Shown here: positions 18,401-29,960 of the stretch, in pieces
Layout of the letters: each line of letters opens with the position of its first letter
Numbering within the stretch: the stretch's first letter is position 1
Assembly: GCF_024207115.1 (NCBI RefSeq)
Contig: NZ_CP100128.1
Coordinates: forward strand, 4,650,001 to 4,714,000
DNA: 64,000 nt
Direction: 5' to 3'
Origin: Chromobacterium sp. IIBBL 290-4
Lineage (GTDB): Bacteria; Pseudomonadota; Gammaproteobacteria; Burkholderiales; Chromobacteriaceae
Notes under the pieces: generated by a model
Database searches by the model: none
The model's input: only the letters and a program-made list of their open reading frames with translations
Told to the model about the DNA's origin: nothing
Program-made: the position numbers and the translations under genes

Positions 18401-19865
18401 GCAAGGCGAAATCTGGGACCGCCGCAAAAATGGCGAGGTCTACCCGGAATGGCTGAGCATCACCGCCGTGCACAACGATACCGGCGACGTCACCAACTAT
18501 GTCGGCGTGTTTTCCGACATCAGCCAGATCAAACGCTCGGAGAGCGAGCTGGAGCAACTGGCCCACTACGACTCCCTTACCCGTCTGCCCAACCGGCTGC
18601 TGTTCCTGTCGCGGCTGGATCACGCCCTGCTCAACGCCAAGCGCGAGCATCGCCGCGTGGCGGTGATGTTCATCGACCTGGATAATTTCAAGCAGATCAA
18701 CGACACCCGCGGCCACAGCGCCGGCGATACCTTGCTGATCGAAGTGGCGGAGCGGCTGACCGCTTGCCTGCGCACCAACGACACCGTGGCGCGGATAGGC
18801 GGCGACGAGTTCGTGGTGGTGCTGGAAAACCAGAAGGCCGATTACCCGGTGATCGACGTCGCCAACAAGATCGTCCAATCCTGCAACCAGCCGTTCTGGC
18901 TGGGCGGCCAGGAGATGATGGTGACGTGCAGCCTGGGCATCAGCATGTACCCGCGCGACGGACTGGACGCCGAAACGCTGATGCGCAACGCCGACACCGC
19001 GATGTATCAGGCCAAGGCCGAGGGCAAAGGCTGCTTCCGCTTTTATACCGAGGAGCTGACCCGGCGGGCGATCCAGCGCGTCCACATGGAGCAGGAGCTG
19101 CGGATGGCGCTGGAGCGCAAGGAGCTTTACCTGGTGTTCCAGCCCAAATTCCTGCTGGAGAGCGGCCAGTTGATCGGCGCCGAAGCGCTGCTGCGCTGGC
19201 AGCACCCCACGCTGGGCCAGGTTGGCCCGGAAACCTTCATCCCGCTGGCCGAAGAGACGGGACAGATCATTCCCATCGGCGGCTGGATCATAGAACGCGC
19301 CTGCCAGATCATCCGCGGCTGGCTCAACGCCGGCCTGTCGCCCGGCGTCATCAGCATCAATATCGCCGGGCCGCAGATCCATCGCGCGCCGATACGGGAA
19401 ACCCTGCGCCAAGCGCTGGCCGACTATCAGATCCCACCGGCGATGATAGACCTGGAGGTGACTGAGAATTTCATCATGCACAATCCGGACGAGAGCCTGA
19501 AAGTGCTGGCCGGCCTGCGCGAACTGGGCGTCAGCCTGTCCATAGACGATTTCGGCACCGGCTACTCCTCGCTGTCCTACCTCAAGCAATTGCCCATCCA
19601 GACGCTGAAAATCGATCAATCCTTCGTCCGCGGCCTGCCCTACAACGAGAACGACACCGCCATCTGCCAGGCCATCATTTCGCTGGCGCGCAGCCTGCGG
19701 CTGGAACTGGTGGCGGAAGGCGTGGAAAACGAGGAGCAACGGCGCTTCCTGATCGACGCCGGCTGCCAATACGGCCAAGGCTATCTCTACGCCAAGCCCA
19801 TGCAAGCCAATGAGTTCGCCAGCCTGCTGAAAATCGGCGGCGTGCCGATGCCCTACTCTCTTTGA
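15489..19865 (+). CDS. Multi-PAS/GAF diguanylate cyclase-phosphodiesterase (GGDEF-EAL)
   Basis: Very large (1458 residues) soluble c-di-GMP enzyme. Residues 1-100 resemble a hemerythrin-type helical bundle that has lost most metal ligands. Then follow a PAS-like domain (105-230), a GAF-like region (235-350), two PAS domains (about 360-590), a GAF domain (600-770), and two further PAS domains (785-1020). The GGDEF domain has an intact RIGGDEF active site near residue 1105, and the EAL domain starts with GAEALLRWQHP near 1232 with the DDFGTGYSSLSYLKQLPI motif later. Both activities look competent. No membrane helices. Signal unknown; probably controls motility or biofilm. Confidence 0.93.
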   Translation: MSIFSWREAYRTGHAETDQTHRQFLEKLDRLKEAYVAGAPPFELDALLSEAIGYASSHFDSSPPGDPPDWRALPGWLDAQAKRIPGAEGAAGLLEDASREIESRLRSLAESLPGLLWITFTTDERIVCSRHWHQLFAHSPAPPLPLWDEAIHPDDRERRRQTIAHALKTGLGFQLAYRLRAEAQPLFWVKEIATPRLKQDGCYLRFCLDISAEHQREESLEGMLTQQDGKLKQTATQLQLMKLLLEETDLLKAMQTACQLLPACLRHPQYAAARIRYGALQSASSGFREQDAMLSLPLFEGGAESGEIALCYPRHPDGSAGAPAFDEEERLRFRQLTDLLSLILPRLKDARQAGRWRDELGQALEHAADAIILTTPQGLCRYANAAARSLTGYDNDALAQLPLAKLCPAQAAFAQWREISELPPQGKLLSEWTLQSQDRQLFDVEIHAVRLPDGGCLASFRDIAGRKRREAALQESETRLRAMVEAIHDAIIVMEGPALTPVYANPAIFDLLGMPEPRLEQLDMTRLLPPELLQKIRQCQDRQTLPLDSAAILRKPDGKSLHADLRISPLFDSGRQLLMLVAHDVTDRREAEQLLKRHLDILSLLSSMTDELSRLEIDSLWERMGDMLERVGRFLGADSCFLLQPAQAGNILAYTHEWSASPATPQRRQLTLERHKLYWLESQLRHNGILAINDARSLPPEAEAATEALRRLDSAAIMLAPIRQHGELRGILAADCKNAPRQWLWLEGRMLQSVADILANWIEKYLRNRELDDNRRRLIEAQRIAQVGNWEWEPRQDKLFWSEQTYAILGLAAGQQHISYELLRQMVHAEDLPAARHAFRRALRRLAPFSLELRILRSGGEERIVRVQAIIESRDKRHASRIAGTVQDITESKRLEMRLRQSATVYENTVEGVIITDRQTRILDVNRAFSDITGYSRDEIIGLTPATLNSGQHDQRFYQDMWQSIRATGTWQGEIWDRRKNGEVYPEWLSITAVHNDTGDVTNYVGVFSDISQIKRSESELEQLAHYDSLTRLPNRLLFLSRLDHALLNAKREHRRVAVMFIDLDNFKQINDTRGHSAGDTLLIEVAERLTACLRTNDTVARIGGDEFVVVLENQKADYPVIDVANKIVQSCNQPFWLGGQEMMVTCSLGISMYPRDGLDAETLMRNADTAMYQAKAEGKGCFRFYTEELTRRAIQRVHMEQELRMALERKELYLVFQPKFLLESGQLIGAEALLRWQHPTLGQVGPETFIPLAEETGQIIPIGGWIIERACQIIRGWLNAGLSPGVISINIAGPQIHRAPIRETLRQALADYQIPPAMIDLEVTENFIMHNPDESLKVLAGLRELGVSLSIDDFGTGYSSLSYLKQLPIQTLKIDQSFVRGLPYNENDTAICQAIISLARSLRLELVAEGVENEEQRRFLIDAGCQYGQGYLYAKPMQANEFASLLKIGGVPMPYSL

Positions 19866-19980
19866 ATCCGCCGCACAGCCTCCGCCACCACGCCAGAACG
19901 GCGTCGCGGGAATGCGCAAGCCTTGCCTGAACCCAAATGACCTCAGTCAAAGCAATAAGATAGCCATTTTGAATTTGCAT

Positions 19981-20009
19981 TTGACATATCAAAAAATGGT
20001 TCCATAGTG
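19981..20009 (+). promoter_or_regulatory. Putative promoter of the chitinase gene
   Basis: A perfect TTGACA at 19981-19986 is followed after 16-17 bases by CATAGT/ATAGTG, in an AT-rich stretch about 45 bases before the start. The -10 is poor, so this is only a candidate. Confidence 0.4.
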
Positions 20010-20052
20010 GTATTAAGCGCGCCAGACGCGCCCCACTCAAAGAGGAGCCGAC

Positions 20053-21372
20053 ATGAAGCCGTTTTTCCCGCTTGCCCTGTTGCTGCTGTCCCTGCCTGCG
20101 CTCGCCGCGCCATGGAATGCCCAAGCCCCCTATCAAAAAGGCCAAGTCGTGCAATGGCAAGGCAAGAGCTGGCAAGCCAAGTGGCCCACCCGCGGCGAAA
20201 CACCGGGCGCCAATCCCAAGGGCTCCTGGATCGCCCATGTCGGCGGCACGCTGCGCAAGCTGGATGACGCCGCGCCGACCATCCCCACCTTGCAGCAAGC
20301 CTTGCAGCATGAGGCGGACCTGACCAACAACGACTTTTTCCGCAAGGTGAAAGCCTCCATCCGCACCCTGCCCAGCGACCAGGTGGAACTGGTGTCGCCC
20401 GGCCGCGCCGCCAATCCGCTCAACGTGCGCCGCGTGGAGCGGCTGTTGCCGTCGGCCAAATGGGACTACTACTTCACCCGCCGCGACCCCAGCTACACTT
20501 ACACCCGCTTCCTGCAGGCGGTGGCCAAATTCCCGGCCGTCTGCGACGACTACAGCGACGGCCGCGACGCCGACGCCATCTGCCGCCACAGCCTGGCCAC
20601 CATGTTCGCCCACTTTGCCCAGGAAACCGGCAACCACGACGCCAGCGACACCATTCCGCAATGGCGCCAGGGCCTGGCCTATCTGCGCGAAATGGGCTGC
20701 ACCGACACCGGCCCCGGCTGCGGCTACAACACCGAATGCGACGACCCGGTGTTCAACAAGGTATGGACTTGCGGCAAGAATGCCGACGGCAGCTGGAAGA
20801 AGTATTTCGGCCGCGGCGCCAAGCAGCTGTCTTACAACTACAACTACGGCCCGTTCTCGCAGGCGATGAACAACGGCGACCAGTCCGTGCTGCTGCAAAA
20901 CCCGGACCTGGTGGCTAGCACTTGGCTCAACCTGGCCTCCGCCACCTTCTTCTTCGTCTACCCGCAGCCGCCCAAGCCGTCGATGCTGCATGTGATAGAC
21001 GGCACCTGGGTGCCGAACGCCGCCGACATCGCCGCCGGCGCCGGCAACAACTTCGCCACCACCATCCAGATCATCAACGGCGAATGCGGCGGCGGCACCG
21101 AGCGCCAGGCCGCTCAAAACCGCATCGACTACTACAAGCAGTTCGCCCACGACCTGGGCTGGGACTACGGCGCCGAGCAGCTGTCCTGCGCCAATATGCA
21201 GCGCTTCACCGCCGCCAGCTCCGCCGCCTACAACATCTACTGGGAAAAAGACTGGAAATGGGGCGACGACTACCAGTGCCAGCTGGTCAGCTACCAGACG
21301 CCGTACAGCGCGCTACAGGCCGGCAACTACCAGCACTGCGTGGAGGACAACTGGGGCATCAAGCTGCAATAA
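20053..21372 (+). CDS. Secreted GH19 chitinase with N-terminal chitin-binding module
   Basis: Endochitinase of 439 residues, probably exported and then secreted. Signal peptide MKPFFPLALLLLSLPALAA, then a CBM5/12-type chitin-binding module of about 45 residues (APYQKGQVVQWQGKSWQAKW), a linker, and a GH19 catalytic domain. The general-acid glutamate is in FAHFAQETGNH; KYFGRGAKQLSYNYNYG is the GH19 substrate-cleft motif. Many cysteines fit a secreted protein. A strong GAGGAG ribosome site precedes the ATG, and a hairpin terminator follows. Stands alone. Family certain; substrate range (chitin versus cell-wall glycan) not fixed. Confidence 0.93.
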   Translation: MKPFFPLALLLLSLPALAAPWNAQAPYQKGQVVQWQGKSWQAKWPTRGETPGANPKGSWIAHVGGTLRKLDDAAPTIPTLQQALQHEADLTNNDFFRKVKASIRTLPSDQVELVSPGRAANPLNVRRVERLLPSAKWDYYFTRRDPSYTYTRFLQAVAKFPAVCDDYSDGRDADAICRHSLATMFAHFAQETGNHDASDTIPQWRQGLAYLREMGCTDTGPGCGYNTECDDPVFNKVWTCGKNADGSWKKYFGRGAKQLSYNYNYGPFSQAMNNGDQSVLLQNPDLVASTWLNLASATFFFVYPQPPKPSMLHVIDGTWVPNAADIAAGAGNNFATTIQIINGECGGGTERQAAQNRIDYYKQFAHDLGWDYGAEQLSCANMQRFTAASSAAYNIYWEKDWKWGDDYQCQLVSYQTPYSALQAGNYQHCVEDNWGIKLQ

Positions 21373-21381
21373 GCCCGCTGC

Positions 21382-21419
21382 CGCGCCGGACGGTCCGCCC
21401 GCGTCGTCCGGCGCGTTTT
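21382..21419 (+). terminator. Rho-independent terminator after chitinase gene
   Basis: CGCGCCGGACG and CGTCCGGCGCG pair as an 11-base-pair stem around a 12-base loop, followed by TTTT. Confidence 0.75.
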
Positions 21420-21566
21420 CCAGGTGACGGCCGCGCGCATTGCGTTTACCATTCAGCCCTTCCCCGCAGTCCCGCACACCCAAGCCCGCCGCCTCGCGGC
21501 GAGCCGCCCCTTATGGCCCTGCGCTGACGCGAACCCGCCTTTGGCCAACTTTTTCGACCGCAAGAC

Positions 21567-22712
21567 ATGACCCAGACACCGCAGCCCGGCGCCGCCGACC
21601 ACCCCACCGCGCATTGGCAGGAAGCCGGCGCCGAACGCAGCGCCCGCTGGCGCTCCGAAGCCGGACTGCCGCCGCCCAAACGCATCGTAATCGCCGACGA
21701 CAACCTGTCCGCCGACGCCGCCTACAAGCTGGCCTGCGAAGGCGGCACCCTGCTGTGGCGCGGCGACTACCAGAACGCCCGCCAGTTGCTGCAGGCATTG
21801 GCGCGGCGCGTGGACCGCAAGGGCGCCAAACCCGGCGCCACGCCGCTGGAGTCCTTCCACCTGCACCGCCAGGCGCAGGGCCGCCGCGCGCAGATCTTGT
21901 CGCGGCTGGTGCTGCCGCTGGACGCCGACTACGCCATCCCGCTGCGGCGCGCGCCCGACTTGCGCCAGGCCTGCCAGGAGGCGTACGGCGAAGGCGACGA
22001 AGCCTCGCTGGTGTCGCTGCGCGAGCTCTTGGGCCTGATAGGCGCGCACGAATGGCGCAAGAAAGGCGTGGAAGTGAAGGCGCTAGCCGCCCGCATCCAT
22101 CCGCATTACGGCGTGTTCGCGCCGATACGCGGCGAATACGTCGACCTAGCGGCCGACGCCCCGCTGCCTGGGACGGAGCTGGCCTTCGACATCGGCACCG
22201 GCAGCGGCGTGCTGGCGGCGCTGCTGGCCAAGCGCGGCGTGGCCCGCGTAGTGGCCACCGACCAGGACCCGCGCGCGCTGGCCTGCGCCGCCGACAATCT
22301 GCAGCGCCTGCAGCTGGACGGCCAGGTGGCGCTGCAACGCGCCAACCTATTCCCGGAAGGCCGGGCGCAGCTGGCGGTGTGCAACCCGCCCTGGCTGCCG
22401 GCCAAACCCAGCTCGGCGATCGAATACGCGGTCTACGACCCCGACAGCGCCATGCTGCGCGGCTTCCTGGATGGCCTGGCGGCGCACCTGCTGCCAGGCG
22501 GCGAAGGCTGGCTGATCCTGTCCGACCTGGCCGAGCACCTGGGCCTGCGTTCGCGCGAGCAACTGCTGCAATGGATAGACCAGGCCGGCCTCACGGTGCT
22601 GGGCCGGCTGGACGTCAAACCCAGCCACAAGAAAGCGGTGGAGCAAACCGACGGACTGAGCGCGGCGCGCCGGGCCGAAATCACCAGCTTGTGGCGGCTG
22701 GGCGTCAAATAA
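21567..22712 (+). CDS. Class I SAM-dependent methyltransferase
   Basis: Cytoplasmic methyltransferase of 381 residues. The C-terminal half has the SAM-binding glycine motif FDIGTGSGVLAALLAKRG (about residue 207), the acidic loop ATDQDPRALACAADNL, and NPPWLP, which resembles the NPPY motif of enzymes that methylate amide nitrogen or bases. The N-terminal 190 residues may form a substrate-recognition domain. Similar in layout to HemK/PrmC- or RlmF-like proteins but not assignable to one. Followed at once by a strong terminator, so transcription ends here. Confidence 0.85.
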   Translation: MTQTPQPGAADHPTAHWQEAGAERSARWRSEAGLPPPKRIVIADDNLSADAAYKLACEGGTLLWRGDYQNARQLLQALARRVDRKGAKPGATPLESFHLHRQAQGRRAQILSRLVLPLDADYAIPLRRAPDLRQACQEAYGEGDEASLVSLRELLGLIGAHEWRKKGVEVKALAARIHPHYGVFAPIRGEYVDLAADAPLPGTELAFDIGTGSGVLAALLAKRGVARVVATDQDPRALACAADNLQRLQLDGQVALQRANLFPEGRAQLAVCNPPWLPAKPSSAIEYAVYDPDSAMLRGFLDGLAAHLLPGGEGWLILSDLAEHLGLRSREQLLQWIDQAGLTVLGRLDVKPSHKKAVEQTDGLSAARRAEITSLWRLGVK

Positions 22713-22717
22713 GCGAC

Positions 22718-22744
22718 AAAGGGCCGGCTTGCCGGCCCTTTTAT
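22718..22744 (+). terminator. Rho-independent terminator
   Basis: AAAGGGCCGGC and GCCGGCCCTTTT form a near-perfect stem with a two-base loop and a T-run, 6 bases after the methyltransferase stop. Confidence 0.85.
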
Positions 22745-22811
22745 GCAAAAGGAATTTACCGGGCGCGCCAGCGCGGCTAGAATCAGCGCCCCTCCCACCC
22801 CGAGCCCCGCC

Positions 22812-23348
22812 ATGACCGACGCCAAACGCATTCTGATCGTAGGCTGCAGCTGCTCCGGCAAAACCACCTTCGCCGGCAAGCTGTCCCGGGCCACCGGCAT
22901 CCCCGCCGCCGACCTCGACCCGCTGTACTGGGGCCCCGACTGGACGCCCCGTCCCGCCGAAAACTTCCTGCAGTCAGTCCGGCACGCCGCCGATCAGCCC
23001 AGCTGGATCATCAGCGGCAATTACAGCGCGGCGCGCCGCCTGCTTTGGACGCGCGCCACCGACATCATCTGGCTGGACTACGACTTCCCGCTGGTCTTTT
23101 TCCGCGCGGTCCGGCGCACGCTGGGGCGCTGCATCAGCCGCAGGGAGCTGTGGCACGGCAACCGCGAATCGTTTCGCCAGAGCTTCCTGTCGCGCGACTC
23201 CATTCTGCGCTGGGTAGCCACCAGCCATGGCCGCCTGCGCGCCGATTTCGGCCGCGCCAAAGCGCAAGCCGACTACCCGCAACTGCGCTGGCGGCATTTC
23301 CGCTCGCCGGCCGAAGCCGAACGCTTTCTGCGCCAGGCGGCCGCCTAG
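22812..23348 (+). CDS. P-loop kinase, adenylate-kinase-like (topology-modulation type)
   Basis: Cytoplasmic P-loop protein of 178 residues with Walker A GCSCSGKTTFAGKLS near residue 10 and a basic lid segment (RAVRRTLGRCISRRELWHGN). This pattern belongs to small adenylate-kinase-like ATPases, often annotated as DNA topology modulation or FlaR-type proteins; a true function is unknown. I used the ATG at 22812 since Walker A follows directly; an upstream in-frame ATG lies inside the terminator and is not credible. No strong ribosome site. Confidence 0.8.
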   Translation: MTDAKRILIVGCSCSGKTTFAGKLSRATGIPAADLDPLYWGPDWTPRPAENFLQSVRHAADQPSWIISGNYSAARRLLWTRATDIIWLDYDFPLVFFRAVRRTLGRCISRRELWHGNRESFRQSFLSRDSILRWVATSHGRLRADFGRAKAQADYPQLRWRHFRSPAEAERFLRQAAA

Positions 23349-23416
23349 CCCCGCCTCAACGCGAACAGGCCGGACGCCGCTCAACCACGGCACCCGGCCC
23401 GCTCTTTCGCTTCATT

Positions 23417-23797
23417 TCAGAATTGCACCTGCTTCTCCAGCGTCAGCACCTGCTTGATCTGCCCTGCAGTCCAGGCGCTGCGGGCCGCGTGCGGCGCGCA
23501 AATATCCGGATGGGTCTCGCTGCTGACCACGCGGAACATGCCTTGATACTTCCAACTGCTGGCGGTTTCCTTCAGAAACACCGGAATCACGCCGCCCTGG
23601 CGAGCCAGTTGCTCCCCGGCCGCGCGCTCCGGCGGGCAGGAATTACACAGAATCACGTTCGGCGCGTCCGGGTTCAGGTCCGGGCGCAGGCAGGCGGCCA
23701 CCACCTTGCCCTTCTTGCGCGGCAAGTAGGAGTGCTTGTTGCCGCCGACCACGGCGTGGATCTCTTCGCGGTTATAGCTTTTGCCGATTTCAAACAT
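23417..23797 (-). CDS. Small conserved protein of unknown function (possibly DUF6697-like)
   Basis: Protein of 126 residues starting MFEIGKSYNREEIHAVVGGN, with a good AGGAG ribosome site that fixes this start over an upstream one. The segment KGKVVAACLRPDLNPDAP and WKYQGMFRVV suggest a compact beta-rich fold like SRA/YDG or EVE readers, in which small proteins of this type begin G-x-x-Y-N-R. I recall the pattern as a DUF6697-like family but cannot confirm it. No catalytic motif recognised. Possible role in recognising modified DNA is speculative. Confidence 0.6.
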   Translation of the reverse strand: MFEIGKSYNREEIHAVVGGNKHSYLPRKKGKVVAACLRPDLNPDAPNVILCNSCPPERAAGEQLARQGGVIPVFLKETASSWKYQGMFRVVSSETHPDICAPHAARSAWTAGQIKQVLTLEKQVQF

Positions 23798-23926
23798 GGA
23801 TATCTCCTGACAATGTTCCAGCCAGCCATCGCCCCTTGCGACGACCTTTGGCGGGACGGGCATGCAAGATATCCAAATCGCCTTAAAAAACGGATAAAAC
23901 CGGAGGGGTTTCCTGCAAAGCCGGCA

Positions 23927-25354
23927 TTAAATCGAACCCCGCACCCCAAAGTAAGCCCCTACGCCCAATAGCAAGGAAACCAACATGCTGGTGAAGATGC
24001 AGGCCATGCCCATATTGCCCAGATAGCCCTTGCGCCGGCTTTCCGTCGGTTTGCCCAAGACCAGGCAAATCCCATTGCCGCAGCCCACGGCGGCCAAGCC
24101 GCACGCCGCTAGCGCCAGAGCGGGCAAGACGCCTTGCCTGGCCGCCCATCCCCGCCAGGGGAGCAAGAGCGCCAGCAGCGGCAGCGAAACCGCCAGCGCG
24201 CGCGCCTGCCCCAGCCGGGCACGCGGCGCAGGCGACACGCCGGCCAGATCGGCGGCCTGATCCAGCAAGCGCAATTTGCCATGCAGATCGCAGGCCAGAA
24301 GGCCGATCAGGAAAATCGCCAGTCCCGCGCTCTTTTCAACCCAATTTGCCCCGCCAAGCAAGCCTATCGACACCGGCAGCAAGTACACCATCTCCACCAG
24401 GGCCTGCATCAGGGCCGGCGGATTGCGCCTCAGAATCCGCCAATCCTTGATCGCGATGGCCCAAAACGGGGCGGCGAAAGCCAGCGCCGTACGCGCGCGT
24501 TTCCGCGGCTGCGCCGCGCCTGCCGACTGCATGGCGGCGATGCCATCGACGAATGCCCGATACAGGCGCTGACGGCACAGCGCCAATCCGCCGGCCGCCA
24601 GCGCCAGCCACAAGACCAGCGCGAGCGGATCGCCCAGCGCCGCGCGGCCGGGCCACCACCACCAGCTGGTTTCATCAACCTGCCACCCCTGATGCCAGCG
24701 ATAAAGCACAACGCCGCCATCCGAAGCAGTCATGCCCCGAAACAACAAAAACACCAATAGCCCCAGCGCCATGCCCAATATCTGCCCATAGCGCGACATG
24801 CGCCGGATGCCCAGCCGCCGCATCAACCACAGCGCCGCCGCCATGGAGAAGCAGGCGACCATCACCGACATCAAGGGCAAGACGCCATACAGGGCGAGCC
24901 ACCCCCAGTGGCCGCGCGCCGCCTGCACATTGGCGATGGGAGGCAAGACAAACGACCAGGAAAAACACAGCACCAGCGCCAAGCCCGCCAGCTTGGAGAC
25001 GAAGATCTCCCGCTCATCCACCGGCGACATGCGCAGCAAAGTCAGGTCGCCTTGTCCGCCCAGCATGTCGCAAGCCGACTTGAAGCCTTGCAAACCCATC
25101 AAAATCGCAATGCCCAGCAACTGCACGGTCAACGTGGAAGGCTGCCACACCTGATCTGGGATATTGCGGTAGATCGCCCAAATCATTCCATGGCTAAACA
25201 GCAACAAAAAAATTATCCAGGGGGAACGCAGCCAGGATATCCGCCGCTGCCCGCCCTCTTTGCGCGGCTTGACGCTGGAGGAGTCCAGCCACCACAAACG
25301 ACACTCCTGCCACACCAGCCACGGCAAGCTGGCGGGCTTGAACGCTATCCTCAT
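23927..25354 (-). CDS. ABC-2 type exporter, permease subunit
   Basis: Inner-membrane protein of 475 residues with around ten to twelve hydrophobic segments and no other domain; hydrophilic loops include KDWRILRRNPPALMQALVEM, typical of large ABC-2 permeases. Its ATG overlaps the stop of the ATP-binding gene by 4 bases, so the two subunits are co-translated. Substrate unknown. Members of this group export antibiotics, lipids or polymers. Confidence 0.85.
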   Translation of the reverse strand: MRIAFKPASLPWLVWQECRLWWLDSSSVKPRKEGGQRRISWLRSPWIIFLLLFSHGMIWAIYRNIPDQVWQPSTLTVQLLGIAILMGLQGFKSACDMLGGQGDLTLLRMSPVDEREIFVSKLAGLALVLCFSWSFVLPPIANVQAARGHWGWLALYGVLPLMSVMVACFSMAAALWLMRRLGIRRMSRYGQILGMALGLLVFLLFRGMTASDGGVVLYRWHQGWQVDETSWWWWPGRAALGDPLALVLWLALAAGGLALCRQRLYRAFVDGIAAMQSAGAAQPRKRARTALAFAAPFWAIAIKDWRILRRNPPALMQALVEMVYLLPVSIGLLGGANWVEKSAGLAIFLIGLLACDLHGKLRLLDQAADLAGVSPAPRARLGQARALAVSLPLLALLLPWRGWAARQGVLPALALAACGLAAVGCGNGICLVLGKPTESRRKGYLGNMGMACIFTSMLVSLLLGVGAYFGVRGSI

Positions 25355-26112
25355 GCCGCCTGCCCCGTCATTTCCAGAAACACATCTTCAAGCGACCCCT
25401 GCGCCCAGCCCAGCTGGCTGCGCAAGGCATCCAAGGTTCCCTCGGCCAGCAGCCTGCCATCGCGGATAATGCCTATGCGCTGCGCCAGCCTCTCAGCCAC
25501 TTCCATGATGTGGGTGCTGAAAATCACGGTGCCGCCTGTTTCGACATGGCTTTGCAGCAAGTCCTTGACCTGTTTCGCCGCCGCCGCGTCCAGCCCGGTC
25601 AAGGGCTCATCGAGAATGATCAATTCCGGCTCATGGATCAAAGCGCCCGCCAAGGCCAGCTTTTGCCGCATGCCGCGCGAAAATCCGTCCGCCACCTCGT
25701 CCACCACCGCGGACAGGCCTAACCAATTGATCAGCTCGACCGCCTTTTCCTGCGCCCGCGCCGGCTGCATGCCCCACAAACCGGCGACGTACTCCAGATA
25801 CTCCAGCGGCTTGAGTTTGTCGTACAGCAAGGGCTCGTCCGGCAGAAACGCCAAGCGTTGCTTGATTTCCCGCGCCTCGGTCTTGAGATCGCGCCCAAGC
25901 AGCTGGATTTCTCCGCTGTCCGCTTGGGTCAGCCCCACGGCCATTCTCAAGGTCGTGGTTTTGCCGGCCCCATTGGCCCCTAGCAGGGTATAGAACTCCC
26001 CACGCCTGACGTTGAGATTCATGCCCTGGATCACCGGACGGCCAAAGCTTTTGTTGACCTCCCGCATCCGCAAGGCCCATTCCGCGCGGTCCGTCTGGAT
26101 TGCCTGATTCAA
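25351..26112 (-). CDS. ABC-2 type exporter, ATP-binding subunit
   Basis: ATPase of 253 residues. Walker A LGANGAGKTTTLRMAVGL (about residue 39), signature FSRGMRQKLALAGALIHEP, Walker B LIILDEPLTGLD, and switch histidine in STHIMEVAERLAQRIG. The FSRGM variant of the signature is usual in the CcmA/drug-export group. It forms a complete exporter with the overlapping permease gene downstream. No regulator lies beside the pair. Confidence 0.93.
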   Translation of the reverse strand: MNQAIQTDRAEWALRMREVNKSFGRPVIQGMNLNVRRGEFYTLLGANGAGKTTTLRMAVGLTQADSGEIQLLGRDLKTEAREIKQRLAFLPDEPLLYDKLKPLEYLEYVAGLWGMQPARAQEKAVELINWLGLSAVVDEVADGFSRGMRQKLALAGALIHEPELIILDEPLTGLDAAAAKQVKDLLQSHVETGGTVIFSTHIMEVAERLAQRIGIIRDGRLLAEGTLDALRSQLGWAQGSLEDVFLEMTGQAA

Positions 26113-26215
26113 TTGCCACCTCGGGCCGGATGCCGGCCATATGTCGTTTGGGAATCCATATTTTAATCAAACGTCATCAAAAGGCAATGTGACTGACAGG
26201 CTCCTCCGCTCCGCG

Positions 26216-26521
26216 CTAGCCGTCGAGAAGGTTCAAGGCCTGCGCGTCCGCAGGCCGGACCGCCCTGCCGGCTTCCTTTCCCTCCCGCAGCAGAATGAAA
26301 GTCGGCCACAGCTTGACGCCGAACTGCCGCCCCAGACGCCGGCCGCGCCCGTCCTCCAGCGCCAGATGCCGCACCTCCAGATGCGTAGCCAGAAACGCGT
26401 CGAGCAAAGGCCGGGAACGCTGGCAATGCGGGCAGCTGTCGATGCCGAACTCCAGCAGCGTCAAGCCCGGCAGCGCCGCCACCTCGTCGGCGCCGGGGTG
26501 GTCTGATCGATAATGGTTCAT
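26216..26521 (-). CDS. Thioredoxin-family protein with CPHC active site
   Basis: Cytoplasmic protein of 101 residues with the thioredoxin fold. The redox site is CPHC (GIDSCPHCQRSRP, residue about 31) instead of CGPC; the cis-proline motif is present as VKLWPTFILLREG. CPHC is the DsbA-type dipeptide and usually raises the redox potential. There is no signal peptide, so the place of action should be the cytosol. GGAG five bases before the ATG at 26521 decides the start. A terminator separates it from the VOC gene upstream. Confidence 0.85.
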   Translation of the reverse strand: MNHYRSDHPGADEVAALPGLTLLEFGIDSCPHCQRSRPLLDAFLATHLEVRHLALEDGRGRRLGRQFGVKLWPTFILLREGKEAGRAVRPADAQALNLLDG

Positions 26522-26535
26522 TGCGCGCTCCATGC

Positions 26536-26562
26536 AAAACACCCGCAATACGCGGGTGTTTT
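26536..26562 (-). terminator. Terminator after the VOC-protein gene
   Basis: AAAACACCCGC and GCGGGTGTTTT pair around a five-base loop; read leftwards the stem is followed by TTTTGC. It lies about 60 bases beyond the VOC stop and just before the thioredoxin start. Confidence 0.75.
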
Positions 26563-26619
26563 CAGTGTGGTCCGGATGGACTGCGCCGGCAAGCCGGCAG
26601 CCAAGGCCCCAGTCAGCGC

Positions 26620-27066
26620 TCAAACCGCCAACGGGCTGCCCAGCTTCAGCTTGCCCACCAGCCAGGTGTGGTCGTAGCTGACGATCTCGAACGGATTGCC
26701 GAAGGGGTCGACGAAGGACAGCGCGCAGAAGAAACGGTGATCGCGCACCGAATCGCGGGCGATGCTCTGGCCTTCGCGGTTGACCACGCGCTCGCCGGCC
26801 AGTTGGTCTATCCATTCGACGAACTCCTGGCCGCTGACCACGAAGGCCACCGCGCCCTGCGCGCCGGACGGCGCCGCGTCGGCGTCTTCGCTGAGCGCCA
26901 GCCGCACATTGCCGCTGGCATTGGCCAGCATGGCGTTGTTATGCTCGCCGTCGGTCTTATAGCGGGCGTCCTGAGTCAGCCCCAGCACGCGCTGATACCA
27001 TTTCAGGGCGACAGCCACGTCCTTGACGCGGATATGGATGTGATCGATTTTGCCTAAGCTCAGCAT
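26620..27066 (-). CDS. VOC-superfamily protein (glyoxalase/dioxygenase fold)
   Basis: Small metalloprotein of 148 residues. It begins LGKIDHIHIRVKDVAVALKW, where the first metal-binding His is expected, and ends with FVDPFGNPFEIVSYDH, where the conserved glutamate and last strand lie. The VOC fold supports glyoxalase, dioxygenase or antibiotic-binding roles; the substrate is unclear. AGAGG precedes the ATG. It is downstream of uvrA in the same direction but about 60 bases apart, so may be separately transcribed. Confidence 0.85.
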   Translation of the reverse strand: MLSLGKIDHIHIRVKDVAVALKWYQRVLGLTQDARYKTDGEHNNAMLANASGNVRLALSEDADAAPSGAQGAVAFVVSGQEFVEWIDQLAGERVVNREGQSIARDSVRDHRFFCALSFVDPFGNPFEIVSYDHTWLVGKLKLGSPLAV

Positions 27067-27128
27067 GCCTACCTCTTGATGTGCCGTGTGTCTGGCGCCG
27101 GCCGCGGCCGGCGCATCGTTTTAGTCTA

Positions 27129-29960
<2,832 letters not shown>

